DNA of 64,000 bases from Lates calcarifer (taxonomy: Eukaryota; Chordata; Actinopteri; Centropomidae): assembly GCF_001640805.2 (NCBI RefSeq), contig NC_066843.1, forward strand, positions 6,215,688 through 6,279,687. Direction: 5' to 3'. Positions 1 through 11,560 of this stretch are shown here, one piece after another. How positions within the stretch are numbered: position 1 is the stretch's first letter; each line of letters opens with the position of its first letter. The translations under genes and the position numbers were made by a program. Under the pieces are notes generated by a model. It was given only the letters and a program-made list of their open reading frames with translations. It searched no databases and was not told where the DNA came from.

Positions 1-970
1 ACCTTGCACAGCAGCATCTCAGATTTTAACATGAAATAATTCATGTCATTAATAAACAAAAGCTTCAAAAAGCTGAAACATCCAGGGAACCATCTTGAGG
101 GATATATAAACAAACTGAAGTATAAAATTAATGGAAACATGATGAGTTCAAAAGAATGATGTGGTTTTGAGCTAATGCCTTCCATGCAGTATCTTTTTTT
201 TTTCAACAAGTTGGATCTACAGACGCTATGTAGAGTATCAAGTTATAGCTGACATGTCCCATAGCTGAGAGTGCACATGTGTTTCCAGTTTCTGTGGCAT
301 ATTTCAGGGAATAAAAAGATATACTTAGAGCTGTAATGATACTTTTTTGGACAGTTGTGAGATGGTTCGCAGAGATGATGGATTTGTCTTCATGCAATAA
401 CACTGCACTGAAAGCGCACTGGGATTCTTTACCTGCTGTATTATATTTGCATCACATGTTATCACGGTTAGAGACACAGGAACTATAAATAGCAGGCCTT
501 TAATTTTAAAATCCAGCTGAGACTTCTCCGGCCACTCAGATCCCTGAACATGCTGATACTATCTGAGAAAATCAAACACACTTTGGTGTTTACTTGCGGG
601 TTTGTGGGCACTATGGCGAGGAAGTGGGCTTGTCTGAAGAAAGTGGATTTAATCTCTGGTATTTAGCCGTAATGTTAGATAGTGGGGGCCAAAGATGAGG
701 TGGAATTGTGGGGTGGTTTTAGGGAGCACAAAGCTGAAATAAACTGTAAGCTGAAGGGGAGGTTAGAGCTAAGACACATGGAGAACTTTACAATTTCACT
801 TGCCATTTTAACAACTGACATTGTTCTCACGAGTCCAAAGAGTTTGAGGTGAAATGAGTGTCTTGCAAGCCTATTGCATTTATACTTTTTTATAGCTCTT
901 GTTCACACTTAACAAGAGTCTGTCATGTTTGTTTTTTTCAAACTACAAATAAAGAAGGGTCTCTGGAGCA

Positions 971-1230
971 TGGATGGATTACCAGACAGGCATACCGGGC
1001 ACAGGCCCAGGGGCCCGAGAGGTCAGTGAGTCTAGGGGCCAGAGCTTCTCTATGAAGTGACTGTTAATGTTTCTTGTCTGAAAATCGTAGAGCTTTGTTT
1101 AAAGACATGAAATGTCCACAGAGACTTTGTTCCATTTGTAGTCAGTTGGTGTCCGCAGGTCCTAAATAGGAGGGGTGGGGGGCCTGTTACCTGTCTGTGC
1201 CTAGGGACCCATTTTCTCATAATCCATCCA
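971..1230. mobile_element. Small non-autonomous DNA-transposon-like element
   Basis: An 11-bp perfect inverted repeat bounds this 260-bp stretch: TGGATGGATTA at 971-981 and TAATCCATCCA at 1220-1230. The interior is rich in GGCCCAGGGGCCC-type sequence (about 1003-1016 and 1034-1043), unlike the AT-rich flanks. No coding capacity is seen. The composition and terminal repeats suggest a miniature inverted-repeat element of the kind common in fish genomes. The family is not assigned and no clean target-site duplication was found. Confidence 0.4.
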
Positions 1231-1397
1231 TACCGTGGAGAGTTTTAACACTTTAACAATGCATGCTGGGAAGTCTGTTAGTAAGCTAATCTTGTTTCTT
1301 CAGAGACCTTATTTGATGAGTTGTGTGAACTCTCAGTTACATTCATTCAACTAAACATTTGAAACTGAAATGTCTTCCCATTTAGGTTTTATGAGGA

Positions 1398-1417
1398 ATA
1401 TATATATATATATATAT
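1398..1417. repeat. (TA)n microsatellite
   Basis: A run of about ten TA units. It is a simple repeat with no other feature around it. Confidence 0.9.
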
Positions 1418-2539
1418 TTGTTTATTTGTAACACTCTATAATGTGTGTATATCTTGCAGAAACAGGCGGGTAATCGAAGAAGAATGAAGGCCACGGAGCC
1501 AACCCCTTGTGCCTGGTTTCTTATACTCGCTTTTAAACGCCTTTCTATGCACACTTTTAAATGGTGGACAAAAGGCCTTGTCAGAGGCAACAAAGCAGAG
1601 AGCTAACTTATGTCCACTGTGTCCCAGAATTAAAAAGAATAAAACACCTGCAGTGGAAAAAGAAGTTTTTCTTGTGCAAATGCTTTAGAAAGACACATTT
1701 CTGGTGCTGCAAGTAAAAACAGAGGAGTTAACTATAGAGAACCAGGATATATTGAAAATTTATTACAGCTATGAGGGGTGTGACCGAGCCTTTCCTTCAT
1801 ACACCTTAAAGGACAACATTGACTTTTTGTATCAAAGGTGAACTCACCCAGTATCTGGATTGAGACCAAAATTGTCTGTGTGACTTTATCTGACTGAGGT
1901 GTATATCTGTGGATGTTGTTAATATTTTTGGGATATCATTCTGTATAACAAAAGACACAGATCATTTCAGCTCCAATCTTGAATCAAAGCAAAACTAGAC
2001 ATTTGTTTGACACTAAACTGTCTAACTATGGTGGTTGCTGGGAGTTGGGTGTTTCTGAGGCACCAGCAGCTGCGCATTGGTCTAAATGGAACTCACGTCT
2101 TTTGGTCGGCGTCCCAGCGCCAGACGGCACTCAGTTGTGAGAGCCAGAATTTGAATAACAAGTGTTCAGGAATGGCCAACTGTTTAGAGTCCTCACAAGG
2201 TCAGTGGAGAACAATAGAGCCTGTTTCTCTGGTGAACACCCGGCTCACACTCGGCTGAGTTTAAATAACTTCACCTTGAAGAGAAAAAAAAGGGAGAAGA
2301 AGTGAGTCTGATTTGGAGAATTAACTTTTTTTTTTCTTCTTTTAACCAAGTGAGTCACAGTGTTGAATGTGGTGGGTGTGGAATGATGCAGGTTTTCTCC
2401 AGGTGCAGAAACACACCTTTTCTCGTGACCATCTGCAGCTCTGTTTTCTTTGGGTCAATCTTTTACTCATATTATCTGAAAGAGTCAAGCTGAACTCTGC
2501 AGGACACACACATTCACACACACAGTCAGTCAGACCTCT

Positions 2540-2662
2540 AACCACGCCCCATTTCTGCGTCACTGACTGGCACGCTGCACTCAAGGACCTCCCATGAGGC
2601 GTGGCCAGCATGCAAGCTTATATATTTTCCCTCTTAACAATTCACTTATTCGCTATTTAGCT
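2540..2662 (+). promoter_or_regulatory. lfng: lfng core promoter with TATA box
   Basis: TATATATT at 2619-2626 is a good TATA box and predicts transcription starting near 2650. Upstream, CCACGCC occurs in both orientations (2542-2548 and, inverted, 2598-2604). These are GC/CACC-box type sites that could bind SP/KLF factors. The TATA box sits about 155 bp before the lfng start codon, with two short upstream ORFs between. Assignment as the promoter is inferred from position and motif. Confidence 0.6.
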
Positions 2663-2701
2663 ATGCACCCGAACGGACCTATGATTTATCATTTTGTGTG
2701 A
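2663..2701 (+). promoter_or_regulatory. Upstream ORF 1 in the lfng leader
   Basis: An ATG at 2663 opens a 12-codon frame ending in TGA at 2699-2701, with a second in-frame ATG at 2681. It lies downstream of the predicted start site (about 2650), so it should be in the mRNA leader. It would be the first ATG met by scanning ribosomes. Confidence 0.45.
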
Positions 2702-2718
2702 AAAAAAAAAAATACCAT

Positions 2719-2751
2719 ATGGACTTTGCATCGGAGATTCGATCTTCATAG
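2719..2751 (+). promoter_or_regulatory. Upstream ORF 2 in the lfng leader
   Basis: An ATG at 2719 opens a 10-codon frame ([10 protein letters not shown]) that stops at 2749-2751, 29 bases before the lfng ATG. With uORF 1 it makes two complete mini-ORFs in the leader, a pattern that usually lowers translation of the main frame. Confidence 0.45.
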
Positions 2752-2780
2752 CTTTTAGTCGTTGTTTTTTAGATTTAATC

Positions 2781-5700
2781 ATGTTGAAGAATAATGGAAA
2801 GAAGACAGCTATCTCCGTAGCCAGCACAGCGTGTCTCTGCCTGCTGCTGCTCCTGGTCGCCGTGCAGCATCACCGGGTCCAGGTGGATGATTCGGAGACG
2901 GGCGGAGAGGAGCGGTCTCTCCTCCAAGACGCCGCGCGGGAAGATGCCGGGGGCGCGCAGGTCAAAAAAGGGTTCTCGGCGTACTTCACCAAACTGACGC
3001 GCGGGCGGAGGGAGGCGGAGAAGCCCGCACGGTCCTCCTCCGCGTCCGCCGCTGAGCCGCCTCCTGCTGAGGACATCAGCGCCGATGACATCTTCATCGC
3101 TGTGAAGACCACCAAGAAGTTCCACCAGTCCAGACTCAACCTGCTTCTGGACACGTGGATCTCAAGAAACGTGCAACAGGTAAAGGAGAAGTGCAATGTT
3201 TTTCTTTTTGATGTTTTTCTTGTATTATTCAGTTGCCATGCAGCATCACCTGTTAATCAAATTCTGTGCATGACCAAGCTAAATTACTACACTGTGGGAC
3301 ATGATCTGCCTGTTTGTGGGCTGATATCATTGTTGCTGAGCCCGTGCTTCCCAGCTGAACAATAAGCCAGTGTACACATGCAGGTGATGCTTGTTTGATG
3401 GCTGCTTACAGTGCTGCATTGTTCCCCTTGTCACCAGATGACACACTGGAATAGCCACACAACCCCTGTTAACCATGCTGAATTTCCTCAGCTCTGTCAC
3501 TTTTTATTCTCCTCTGAGTGATGTCCCTGAGAACGGAGGGAGCAGTTTCAGGGCTCCTCTTCTCCTCTCCTCGGCCCCCCTTCTCTCCCCACTCTATTAT
3601 CCCTCCTCTCTTTTTGGGTGTCCCTGTGAATGCCCCCGGTGCAATGGATGCTTCACAGCACCAAGTCCAGCGCTGTCCCCTTTCCAGGACTAACAAAGCG
3701 TCTTTCTGAAGGGGGAAGAAAAGCTTTCCCAGCCCCTTGTCTCCCCTCTCTCCATGGGAACGTGGGAGCTGAGTCTGGGTCAAGCTCACTGGAGGGATGG
3801 GAAAAACGGGGGCTTCGTTAAGGGGATGCCTGGGACAAAGGGGTGCATCTATAGGCAAGTTTGTGCTGGGGAGTAGCACGCTGAGTATGAATATGTGGCA
3901 CTGAGAACCAAGCTCCTTTGGTGGGTGCACAAAGACACGCATAGCTATAGCGTGCAGAAAACAGTGGCTAGTCAAAGTGATTTTATCCTGCATTTAGAAG
4001 TGTCACATGTGCTTTTATAAAAGTCTTTTTAATTTGCCTCGGGCGCTGTCACACACTCTTTTTAAAACCATGTCTCGTTCTTTTATCTCAAGCACAAGGA
4101 AAGTTTGGGGAGAGGTTTCTTCTTTTGGGATGTGTCTGATGTCAGGAAAAGTGTAATAATAATAAAGCTGTCACAAACGCTCAGACAGAATTACCTGCAT
4201 AGCTCAAGATAATGTCCAAACCAGGCTCCGTCATCTGCTTATACGTGAGCTGACTGTACTAATGGGTTGTAATTACAGTCCCTGGATGATGCTGGTTAAC
4301 CCATCCGACAAGAGAGTTAACAGCAGGGCTTATAGGCAGGCAGCTGGTGGGTGACTGAGGCCGACAAAAAGGACAGACTGAGCACCACAATGCAGGAGGG
4401 AGTTCCTGGAGCAAGGGTGCCAGGTGGTCGGGAGAGACAGAACAAAGGACGGCCTTAATGCCAGCCATATGATGCTCTGAGTTCCCACCATGTACATATG
4501 GCCATCCTCTGAGCTCAGGTTTTGATTCTCACGCTCAGCTGATGGAACATCTGTGGAGTTTGATTCACTTTTGTAGCTGCAGACACAAGGAACTTAATTA
4601 TTATTGATACAAAAGAGGAGTTTTTATTTCTTTGCTGATAAAAGCGATAATTCTTTTACTCTTATGCAGATGGATGTGCTATCTGCTGCTGTTTACATAA
4701 AGAACAGGGAGGGCAGATTATCTCTGTGATAGCTGTGCTTACTCAATAGTGCCTGTGGCCTTCTTAATCTTTGATCCCATTCAGAGCATTAATAGCATTT
4801 TTTGCTAATCCAACCAGTTAGCATCTTGGTAAATGGATATCATTTGTGGCTAATAAATGTGAAACCCAATAATTAACTTTTTAAAAATATATATACAGTA
4901 CCCTTTCCTGTTTTCTATTATTCCCCCCATTGTTCACACTGGAACAATATAGCATCATACAGAGAGGCTTTAAACAAAAGAGCAAAGGGATCACGATTCC
5001 TTCTCCACACAATCAAAACCACCGGTTTAAAGTTTAAATCTTTCAAATCTAGAGGATCCTCACCCCTCCTCCCCCATCCCCCTTTTCTTCTCCCTTCCCT
5101 GAATTGATTTACAAAAGCTACACATACTGTAGTAGCTGCTTTTTTTTTAAATCAAAGCCTAAATTCATTTTCAGGAGTGTCTGGACAGCTGGCACCCACA
5201 TCTTCATGGTGGTGTGCCATGCATTCCTCTCTTAAGAGTACAATAATTAGCCAGCACTGCTAACAATGAGCGCTTTTAGTGTTCAGAAAAAACACTTGGC
5301 ACTGTACTTGGGTGAATTAAATGGCTGCACTATGAAGTAGTAAAGTACAAGTGGTCAGAAAGAGGATGGGTGTCATTCAAGAGGACAGCCTGGTGTTGAA
5401 AATCTGTGCCTGTTGACTTGGAGGATAACTTCGCATTACCTCATTTCTTACTACTTTTTCCTTGATTCTGGGCTCTCATGTGAGCTGTTTTCTGTTTTCA
5501 TGTGTCCTGAAGTGCTGAAAATGCTTTGAAAATCTGGGACAGAAGGGGGAAGGAGTCAGGGTGGAGGTGGTTGATGGAAGGTGGGGAGCCCCTGATGCCC
5601 TTCCTTCCGGTGGAGCTGGAGACAGCCAGCCAGGCACCACGTTCAGCTCAGACAGGGCCGTGCCAGGCCTTCCTGTGGTCAAGAGCGGAGCCCCCCCCCC

Positions 5701-8700
5701 ACCGCTCTCATCTCCCTCTTCTCCTCACCCTGTGCCCTCTCGCCTCTTATCTCTGCTTCACACAGCCATTTTTTCTCTTTTCTTTTCAGTATGAATTAGT
5801 ATTCCACAAAAGTAACTGTTCTTTTAAGTTTCAGTTAAGAATCAAAGACAGAAAAAAACTTCCCTGGGAGGCTTCTCTTTAGTTAACTCCTGCAGCTGTA
5901 TGCAAATGCTGGCAAACATATTTAGAATTTACCCAGCGGAGACTTTACCCAGCATGAAAACTCACAGCATTGTTCTATTCAAGAGGCTCCGGCCGTGTAT
6001 GTGGCCCAGAGAGGGGGGAGGAGGAGATGGAGGCAGGATAGGGGGTGAATGGCCACACACGGTTTTCGATTTACTAATCAGCAGAGAGATTCCACCCCAC
6101 TCCATCCCCCCCCCCCTTTTTCTGTCAGTGCCCTGGCAGCTCTGGCAGCTGCCTCAGTGATTAGGCTGTCTATTCATCAGGCTTTAAAGCAAACAGCGCC
6201 AGCCTCTGATCCCTTCACCAGTGAAACCACCACCCTTCCATAAACAAATACAGGATCGCGGCTTCGGCATCGAGCAACATCTGCTCAGAGTTTGTTCCAC
6301 AAACAGCCCGAGCTGCCTTTTCTGCGCAGAAGAAGCAAACCGGAGTTGAAAGATGTGTCTTTTTATTCTATTAAAGTCAGCTGCCTGCTTATAGATGCAG
6401 ATCACAAACTGCAGTTGCTCGGCGGCAGGGCAGCAAACTCGCAGGAATGTGGGGCTGTAGCTGACAAAAAGTGCTCTGTCAGTGAGGGTTAAGGCACCAC
6501 GACCTAGCATGTAGAGACACGTGGCGCAGATAAGGCAGCGTGATGTTCGGCAGGTGCTGCCTCACCTGAGGTGAGGAGTAAACAGACCACTGGCGGTTAC
6601 AAAGCCTGGGGCCAGCAGCCTTTTTTCATCATTGCTATTCACCGGCTTGCACCTGCTCAGTGCGAGCTCCCACAAAGAGGAGTCTAATCTTCCCCTGCTT
6701 CTTTAAAGTGTGTTCCTGTAATGTGCCCTTTTGTAGTTAACTCTTTTTATGACTAACTGCTACATTTAACAAGTGGCCACAATCTCGTGGTTTGATTCTT
6801 TAAACCTGTTGACTCTTGTCAGTCATACAGCACAGAGGACAACGAGAATTGTGTTTGTGGTTTATCAGATCCGTGTTGACTGTGACATTTTTATGCTATA
6901 GTTTTAGCCACATTCAACATGTTGAAGCTCGGCAGCAGGTCCAGCAGAGTGCAGGGGCTCAGCCGGGGGATGGGGATGCATGAATGGGGTGTGTGTGGGG
7001 GCGGACAGTCTGCCTCCTCCTTTGTTCTATGTCTGGGATGCTTCGGGGTGGCTGCATAGTTGCCATGGAGAGAGTGAAACGCAGGACAAAAGGCCTTTAT
7101 TAGAGCAGGGGGTTGTTTAACTCAGTGTGTTTTCCACTGCATAAAAGACATGTTGATTGATGCTAATCACACCAGGTTTCATAGGAGGCAGAGGGACTTT
7201 GGACACACTGTTGGATTTGATCGTGTGACCGCTTCACATGATCAGCCAAACCAAAGTGGTTTTGATTTAGTGGGTTTTAAAGAGCAAGACCACTCATCTG
7301 TGATTTCTCCCATTTGTTTCCAGACTTACATCTTCACAGATGGAGAAGATGAGGAGCTAAAAAAGAAAATTGGTAAGTTTTATGAGGGGGATTTCATTTT
7401 GAGAACAGAGATGCACATTGTTTTATTGAAAAAGGGGCCAACTCTGAATTTATGAGAAACCAAATTATATTTTAGAGGTCATAAAAATTCAGCTTTGAGC
7501 ATTTTGCTTCCTTGAAAGATGTAATTCAAATACATAGAGCTTCAATTGATGATACCATCTTATGCTATAACTATATCTTTTCATTGTTGCCACAGGGAAT
7601 CACGCAATCAACACCAACTGCTCTGCAGCTCACAGCCGACAAGCTCTGTCTTGCAAGATGGCGGTGGAATATGACAAGTTTATAGAGTCTGGGAAAAAGT
7701 AAGTATCACTCAGACTCCATATTTATTTAAATGGTGATTGTTCCATTAGTTTGAATATTTCAATAATTTGTTTGCTTCTGCTTCTCAGGTGGTTCTGTCA
7801 CGTTGATGATGACAACTACGTGAATGTTCGGACTCTGGTGAAGCACCTGTCCCAGTACCCCCACACCCAGGACATGTACATTGGTAAACCCAGCCTAGAT
7901 CGGCCCATAGAGGCTACAGAGAGGCTGGGGGACAATAAAATGGTATGTAGAAGATTATTATATTATATTTCAAGGTTGTACATTCAGGTTATTTGTTAGA
8001 TAATACTGTATGTTAATACATTTTTCTGTCTCTTACAGAAACCAGTCAATTTCTGGTTTGCTACTGGAGGGGCAGGCTTCTGTGTGAGCCGGGGTCTGGC
8101 ACTGAAGATGAGCCCGTGGGCAAGGTAAGATTCAGATACAATTACACACATATACACAAGGTATTTTTACTTAGCTCATTACTCCAGCGGGGGTGTCGCA
8201 CCAGCACTGACCAGGTGTCTTGTCTTGTCATGTCCTTCCAGTGGCGGTCACTTCATGAACACAGCAGAGAAAATCCGTCTGCCTGACGACTGCACCATCG
8301 GCTACATCATCGAGTCGGTTCTTGGGGTTCCACTGACCCGCAGCAACCTGTTCCACTCCCACCTGGAGAACCTGCAACAGGTGTCGAGATCTGAGATTCA
8401 CAAGCAGGTGAGAAGCTAAGATTACACTAAGAGTGCAGTCTTTAGAGGAGCTCTAGAGGAAGTCATAAGATTGGTGTTTTTTCTATGCTGCTCATGTTTT
8501 TTGCTGTAATTCTTCTTCCAGATCACCCTCAGTTATGGGATGTTTGAAAACAAGAGCAATATCATCAATTTGAAAGGGGCTTTTCCTGTGGAGGAGGATC
8601 CATCCAGGTGAGAGATCTGTCAATGTTTAATGACATGATGCAGATTTAATTTCAGTTTTCCAAAAATCTAACTCAGACCCTCTTTTCTCTCTCTCCTTTC

Positions 8701-8769
8701 AGGTTCAAGTCTGTGCACTGTCTCCTGTACCCAGACACCCCGTGGTGTCCCCCTCAGGTTGCCTTTTAG
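2781..8769 (+). CDS. lfng: Lunatic fringe (O-fucosylpeptide 3-beta-N-acetylglucosaminyltransferase)
   Basis: Eight exons: 2781-3179, 7324-7372, 7596-7698, 7789-7942, 8039-8124, 8242-8407, 8522-8607, 8703-8769; 369 aa, the usual fringe length and exon number. In the Golgi, fringe enzymes add GlcNAc to O-fucose on Notch EGF repeats and so tune ligand choice; in vertebrates Lfng acts in the segmentation clock. The protein starts with a signal anchor (hydrophobic residues about 17-28), then a variable stem with a dibasic RGRR site (74-77), a likely pro-protein cleavage site. The catalytic domain carries the metal-binding DDD motif (190-192, in [12 protein letters not shown]), an N-glycosylation sequon (N157) and the conserved C-terminal fringe region with [14 protein letters not shown] and a Cys-rich end (CPPQVAF). 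The ATG at 2781 is chosen because it precedes the signal anchor. All introns are GT-AG and phases agree. Manic and radical fringe are the alternatives; the neighbouring genes favour lunatic fringe. Confidence 0.97.
3180..7323 (+). other. lfng: lfng intron 1 (4.1 kb)
   Basis: The largest lfng intron. I see no embedded gene; the longer open frames are pyrimidine-rich noise. It holds a pair of RBPJ-like motifs (TGGGAA at 3755-3760 and CGTGGGAG at 3761-3768) and C-rich runs near 5690 and 6107. First introns of developmental genes often hold enhancers, and this one is a reasonable place to look. Confidence 0.7.
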
Positions 8770-10262
8770 GGCGACCGCTCCTTTCTCATCCTCGTCCCCG
8801 TCGTGCCTCGGTATGAAAGGCTCGAGGGGACCAGTGTTTGGTATTAGACTGTGCAGCTGCTGTATTGTTGCTGCAGTGGCCCACGGTCTTTAATAGTTTT
8901 ACTGGGCTGCTGTGCGGCCCGCATCGGGACTATTTCTTCCTGTATGGAGCCAGAACCTCCACCCCCATAGTGCTGGGGTGGAGGACTCCAGCTCTCAGGC
9001 AGGAAGTAGCTTTCAGCGTTAAGCTTTGCAGGCAATCAGTTGAGCTTTGTGATGTATATGTTGCTTGTAAATGTATCTGCAATTCTCATAGAATGTATTG
9101 TCATATATTCAAGCCTTTTTGCCAGCTTTACATTAACATTTTTTGTTTTAGCATTCAAAAATATAAAGCCATTCAGGTCTATGTTTGTAGGCTTTTTGGC
9201 TTTTATCACATATAATTGGCTTTTCCAGGCATTTTTGGTTAAATCTTTTAATTCAGATGACTCCGGACCAACGCTCTAATATGAAGATGATGTTGTGCTT
9301 TTAAGTTAACAGTGTTATTTCTCCCACGAACCTGAGCTGGCAGTAGGCAGATTTCCAAAAGCATCCTTTGGTGACCTAATCTGAGGCATATCAGGATAAA
9401 GCACTTTTCCCTTTTTGATATTATTTGGGTGAACTGACCTAATTTACATCCTTTAATGACGTGCCTCAGATTTGTGTCCAAACTAACATGAAAAATAACC
9501 CCTCAAAATCTCAATATCCATTCATTCTTATGTATTTAATAACACTCCTTGCATTTGTTACAATCAGGGAAAAATAATGAGTGGAAGAGATTTTGATTTG
9601 GGGGTTACAATCAGCTTTTGAATTGCTTTGAAAAGATTTGTTTTTGTTTGAAAATTGCACAGCTGAATTTCAAATGAGCTGGTGTTTGCTCCTGAGAAGA
9701 CGCTCGCCTCTAAAAGGATCAACAGTGGATAGTTACTAACTTTAAGCTTTGGGACAGAGAACCCAAAATAGCAAAGAAAAAGCAGTTTGAACCATGCTAT
9801 CTAAATAATAACCACATGTGTAATGTGAGCCACAGTCTATAATAGTTTGCACAAAAGACTGATGAGCCTCTCTGTTATTATTATTATTATGATTAACATG
9901 AATGTTCTTTATTTACACATAATATTGGCTGGTTACTGTTGAGGCCTGTGAGGTGAGAACTTAACAAGAGCAACATCAGTGTTTCCACATGGAGGTGTTT
10001 GTTCCCTCTGTGTTGTCTCTCACCCATATTGGGTTACACTGTACATCTTGATTACAGTATTGTGTACTGTGCCTTTTGTTTAAATGAGTAGTTATTGTAT
10101 ACTGTATGTTTAGAATGTAATTTCCCCCCATTTGTGGTTTACATATGCTTTTAATGACCTGGACATGTTTTTTGTACTGCTATGAACTGTGTGACTAAAT
10201 GACTGTGGTGTTTATTCTCCAGTATCTGGAGGGTTCGAACAGTTCATTCCCAATACTGGCTT

Positions 10263-10270
10263 CTCAGGGA
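10263..10270 (+). promoter_or_regulatory. miR-125 seed site in lfng 3'UTR
   Basis: CTCAGGGA is the full 8-mer match to the seed of miR-125 (mature 5' end UCCCUGAG). It lies about 60 bases before the poly(A) signal. Control of Lfng by miR-125a-5p through its 3'UTR is described in the chick segmentation clock, so presence of the site fits known biology. Function here is inferred. Confidence 0.6.
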
Positions 10271-10328
10271 TTATGAGCTGATCGTAGTTTCAACTACCAT
10301 GGGACCCACGGTGGGACCTAAAACTTTG

Positions 10329-10334
10329 AATAAA
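10329..10334 (+). terminator. lfng: lfng poly(A) signal
   Basis: Canonical AATAAA, followed within about 45 bases by a T-rich tract (10376-10389) of the type found downstream of cleavage sites. Confidence 0.8.
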
Positions 10335-10944
10335 AGTGCATAACCACTGAGAAACTTAACATCTTTGCTGTGGGTTTTTTTTTTTTTTTGACTGACCTCC
10401 AAATTCAGGATGATACACTTGCAACACATGAGCTTTAGTCAAATACAAAATTTGGGGGCAAGGAATAAAAACTTGTATGTTGTTGCAATGGAAACGAGAG
10501 ATATTTGTACTTGAGATTTTCCATTTTACTCTTCTGTTCCACTTCATTTCAGAGAGAAACTAAATGTACGTTTTTATTCCACTTAATGTATTTGAAAGCT
10601 GCTATGCTGCTTTTCAGATCAACTACAAAAGGCTAAAACCTTGTAAAATACAACCCATTAGAATACTCTAATACAAGTGAAAATGTCTAGTTTCACTAAA
10701 TTTCAAGCGACAAAATCCATCAACATCTCAAAAGCGAAACAATCAACGTATTATATTGTAAAATGTACTATGTAACCGACTATTTCTTGGCTATTGCTAG
10801 TAGCTACCAGGCGCCTCCACTGGTTGCCTAGCAACTGCTCAGAGCTACGAAATAGCTACTCCACCGCATGTATCACAGCTGTAGTTACTAATTACTCAAA
10901 TGAGTCACAAAGAACCTGGAAATAAGCTATCATTTTAGCACTCC

Positions 10945-11560
10945 GGTCTTCTCGTCCCAAAGCCAATGGGTTTTTGTTTAAATCCCTGAAATAAGGTCTG
11001 TTGTTAACACAAACTCAAGACCTTAAAGCTCTATTCTACAACATAAAATACGTCAGAAAATACCCCACTTGGGATTTTTAAAACCCTTTACGTATCTTAA
11101 AAACGGCGGTTGCTAAGAAGTAGCAAATTGAGACTAAAGAGGTTGTGGACATCATAACACCGTACACGAACACTAGTTTACTCACAAGTTCGCTTTTATA
11201 GCCTCGTTGTGTTTACACTCACGCTCTTTCAAACTATTACCAATTATCTAAGAGAAAGGACTTTTGTAGAAGAAGTAAGCGCTAAACTAAATTACAAGAC
11301 GGAAGCTCAGTGGTGGTGACGTTGACATCATGCGACCGTGGTGTAGTTCATTTATAGCTTAATATTAGCTTTTTACTTCTGGCGATTGTATGTAGGCTTC
11401 ACAAATCATAACAGTTTTGTCCATTTGTGAAGTTTGCCTTGCTGAACAACACGTTTCAGTATAATGAACCTTTGCCGACCACAGAGCTTATTTTCTACAA
11501 CAATCCAAAAATCTATAGTAAAGTCCCATTGGCTTTTTGTCGAGGGTGATGCTTACTTCC
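10945..11560. mobile_element. Element with long imperfect terminal inverted repeats
   Basis: The left end (10951-10970, CTCGTCCCAAAGCCAATGGG) and the reverse complement of the right end (11525-11544, CTCGACAAAAAGCCAATGGG) agree at 17 of 20 bases. The match continues inward after a short gap: ATAAGGTCTGTTGT on the left against ATAAGCTCTGTGGT on the right. This makes arms of roughly 60-80 bp around a 450-bp non-coding centre. The right-end sequence (CCATTGGCTTTTTGTCGAGG) is one I recognise as a recurring fish repeat. It is most likely a non-autonomous DNA transposon; its family is not assigned. Confidence 0.55.

Larger units (their letters stand above)
1..2580. other. Intergenic DNA upstream of lfng
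   Basis: No exon of a recognisable protein is visible in either strand. Open frames here are short, lack homology that I recognise and lack paired splice sites. The stretch holds one small inverted-repeat element (971-1230), a TA microsatellite (1398-1417) and, near its right end, CA-rich sequence leading into the lfng promoter. Distal lfng enhancers could lie here but cannot be identified from sequence alone. Confidence 0.6.
8770..10355 (+). other. lfng: lfng 3' untranslated region
   Basis: Runs from the TAG stop to just past a canonical AATAAA (10329-10334), about 1.58 kb. It contains a perfect 8-mer seed match for miR-125 (CTCAGGGA, 10263-10270) and a 7-mer for the miR-200b/429 seed (CAGTATT, 10055-10061). 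There is no other polyadenylation signal of canonical form in this stretch. The extent is inferred; the true cleavage site could differ by tens of bases. Confidence 0.75.

Noticed and set aside
2694..2780. In-frame upstream extension of the lfng reading frame
   Set aside because: The frame is open 29 codons upstream but has no ATG; it would need a TTG start and would put about 29 residues before the signal anchor.
3469..3993. 174-codon open frame on the minus strand in lfng intron 1
   Set aside because: Lies entirely inside an intron, is Pro/Ser/Arg-rich because of C-rich tracts on one strand, shows no domain and overlaps open frames on the other strand.
5690..5701. C-rich runs (also near 6107, and a G run near 25850) as G-quadruplex candidates
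   Set aside because: Each is a single homopolymer run without four spaced G tracts, so there is no real quadruplex pattern.
10231..10240. GGGTTCGAAC resembling a tRNA or SINE B box
   Set aside because: No A box or cloverleaf-compatible sequence lies upstream at the right distance; it is within the lfng 3'UTR.
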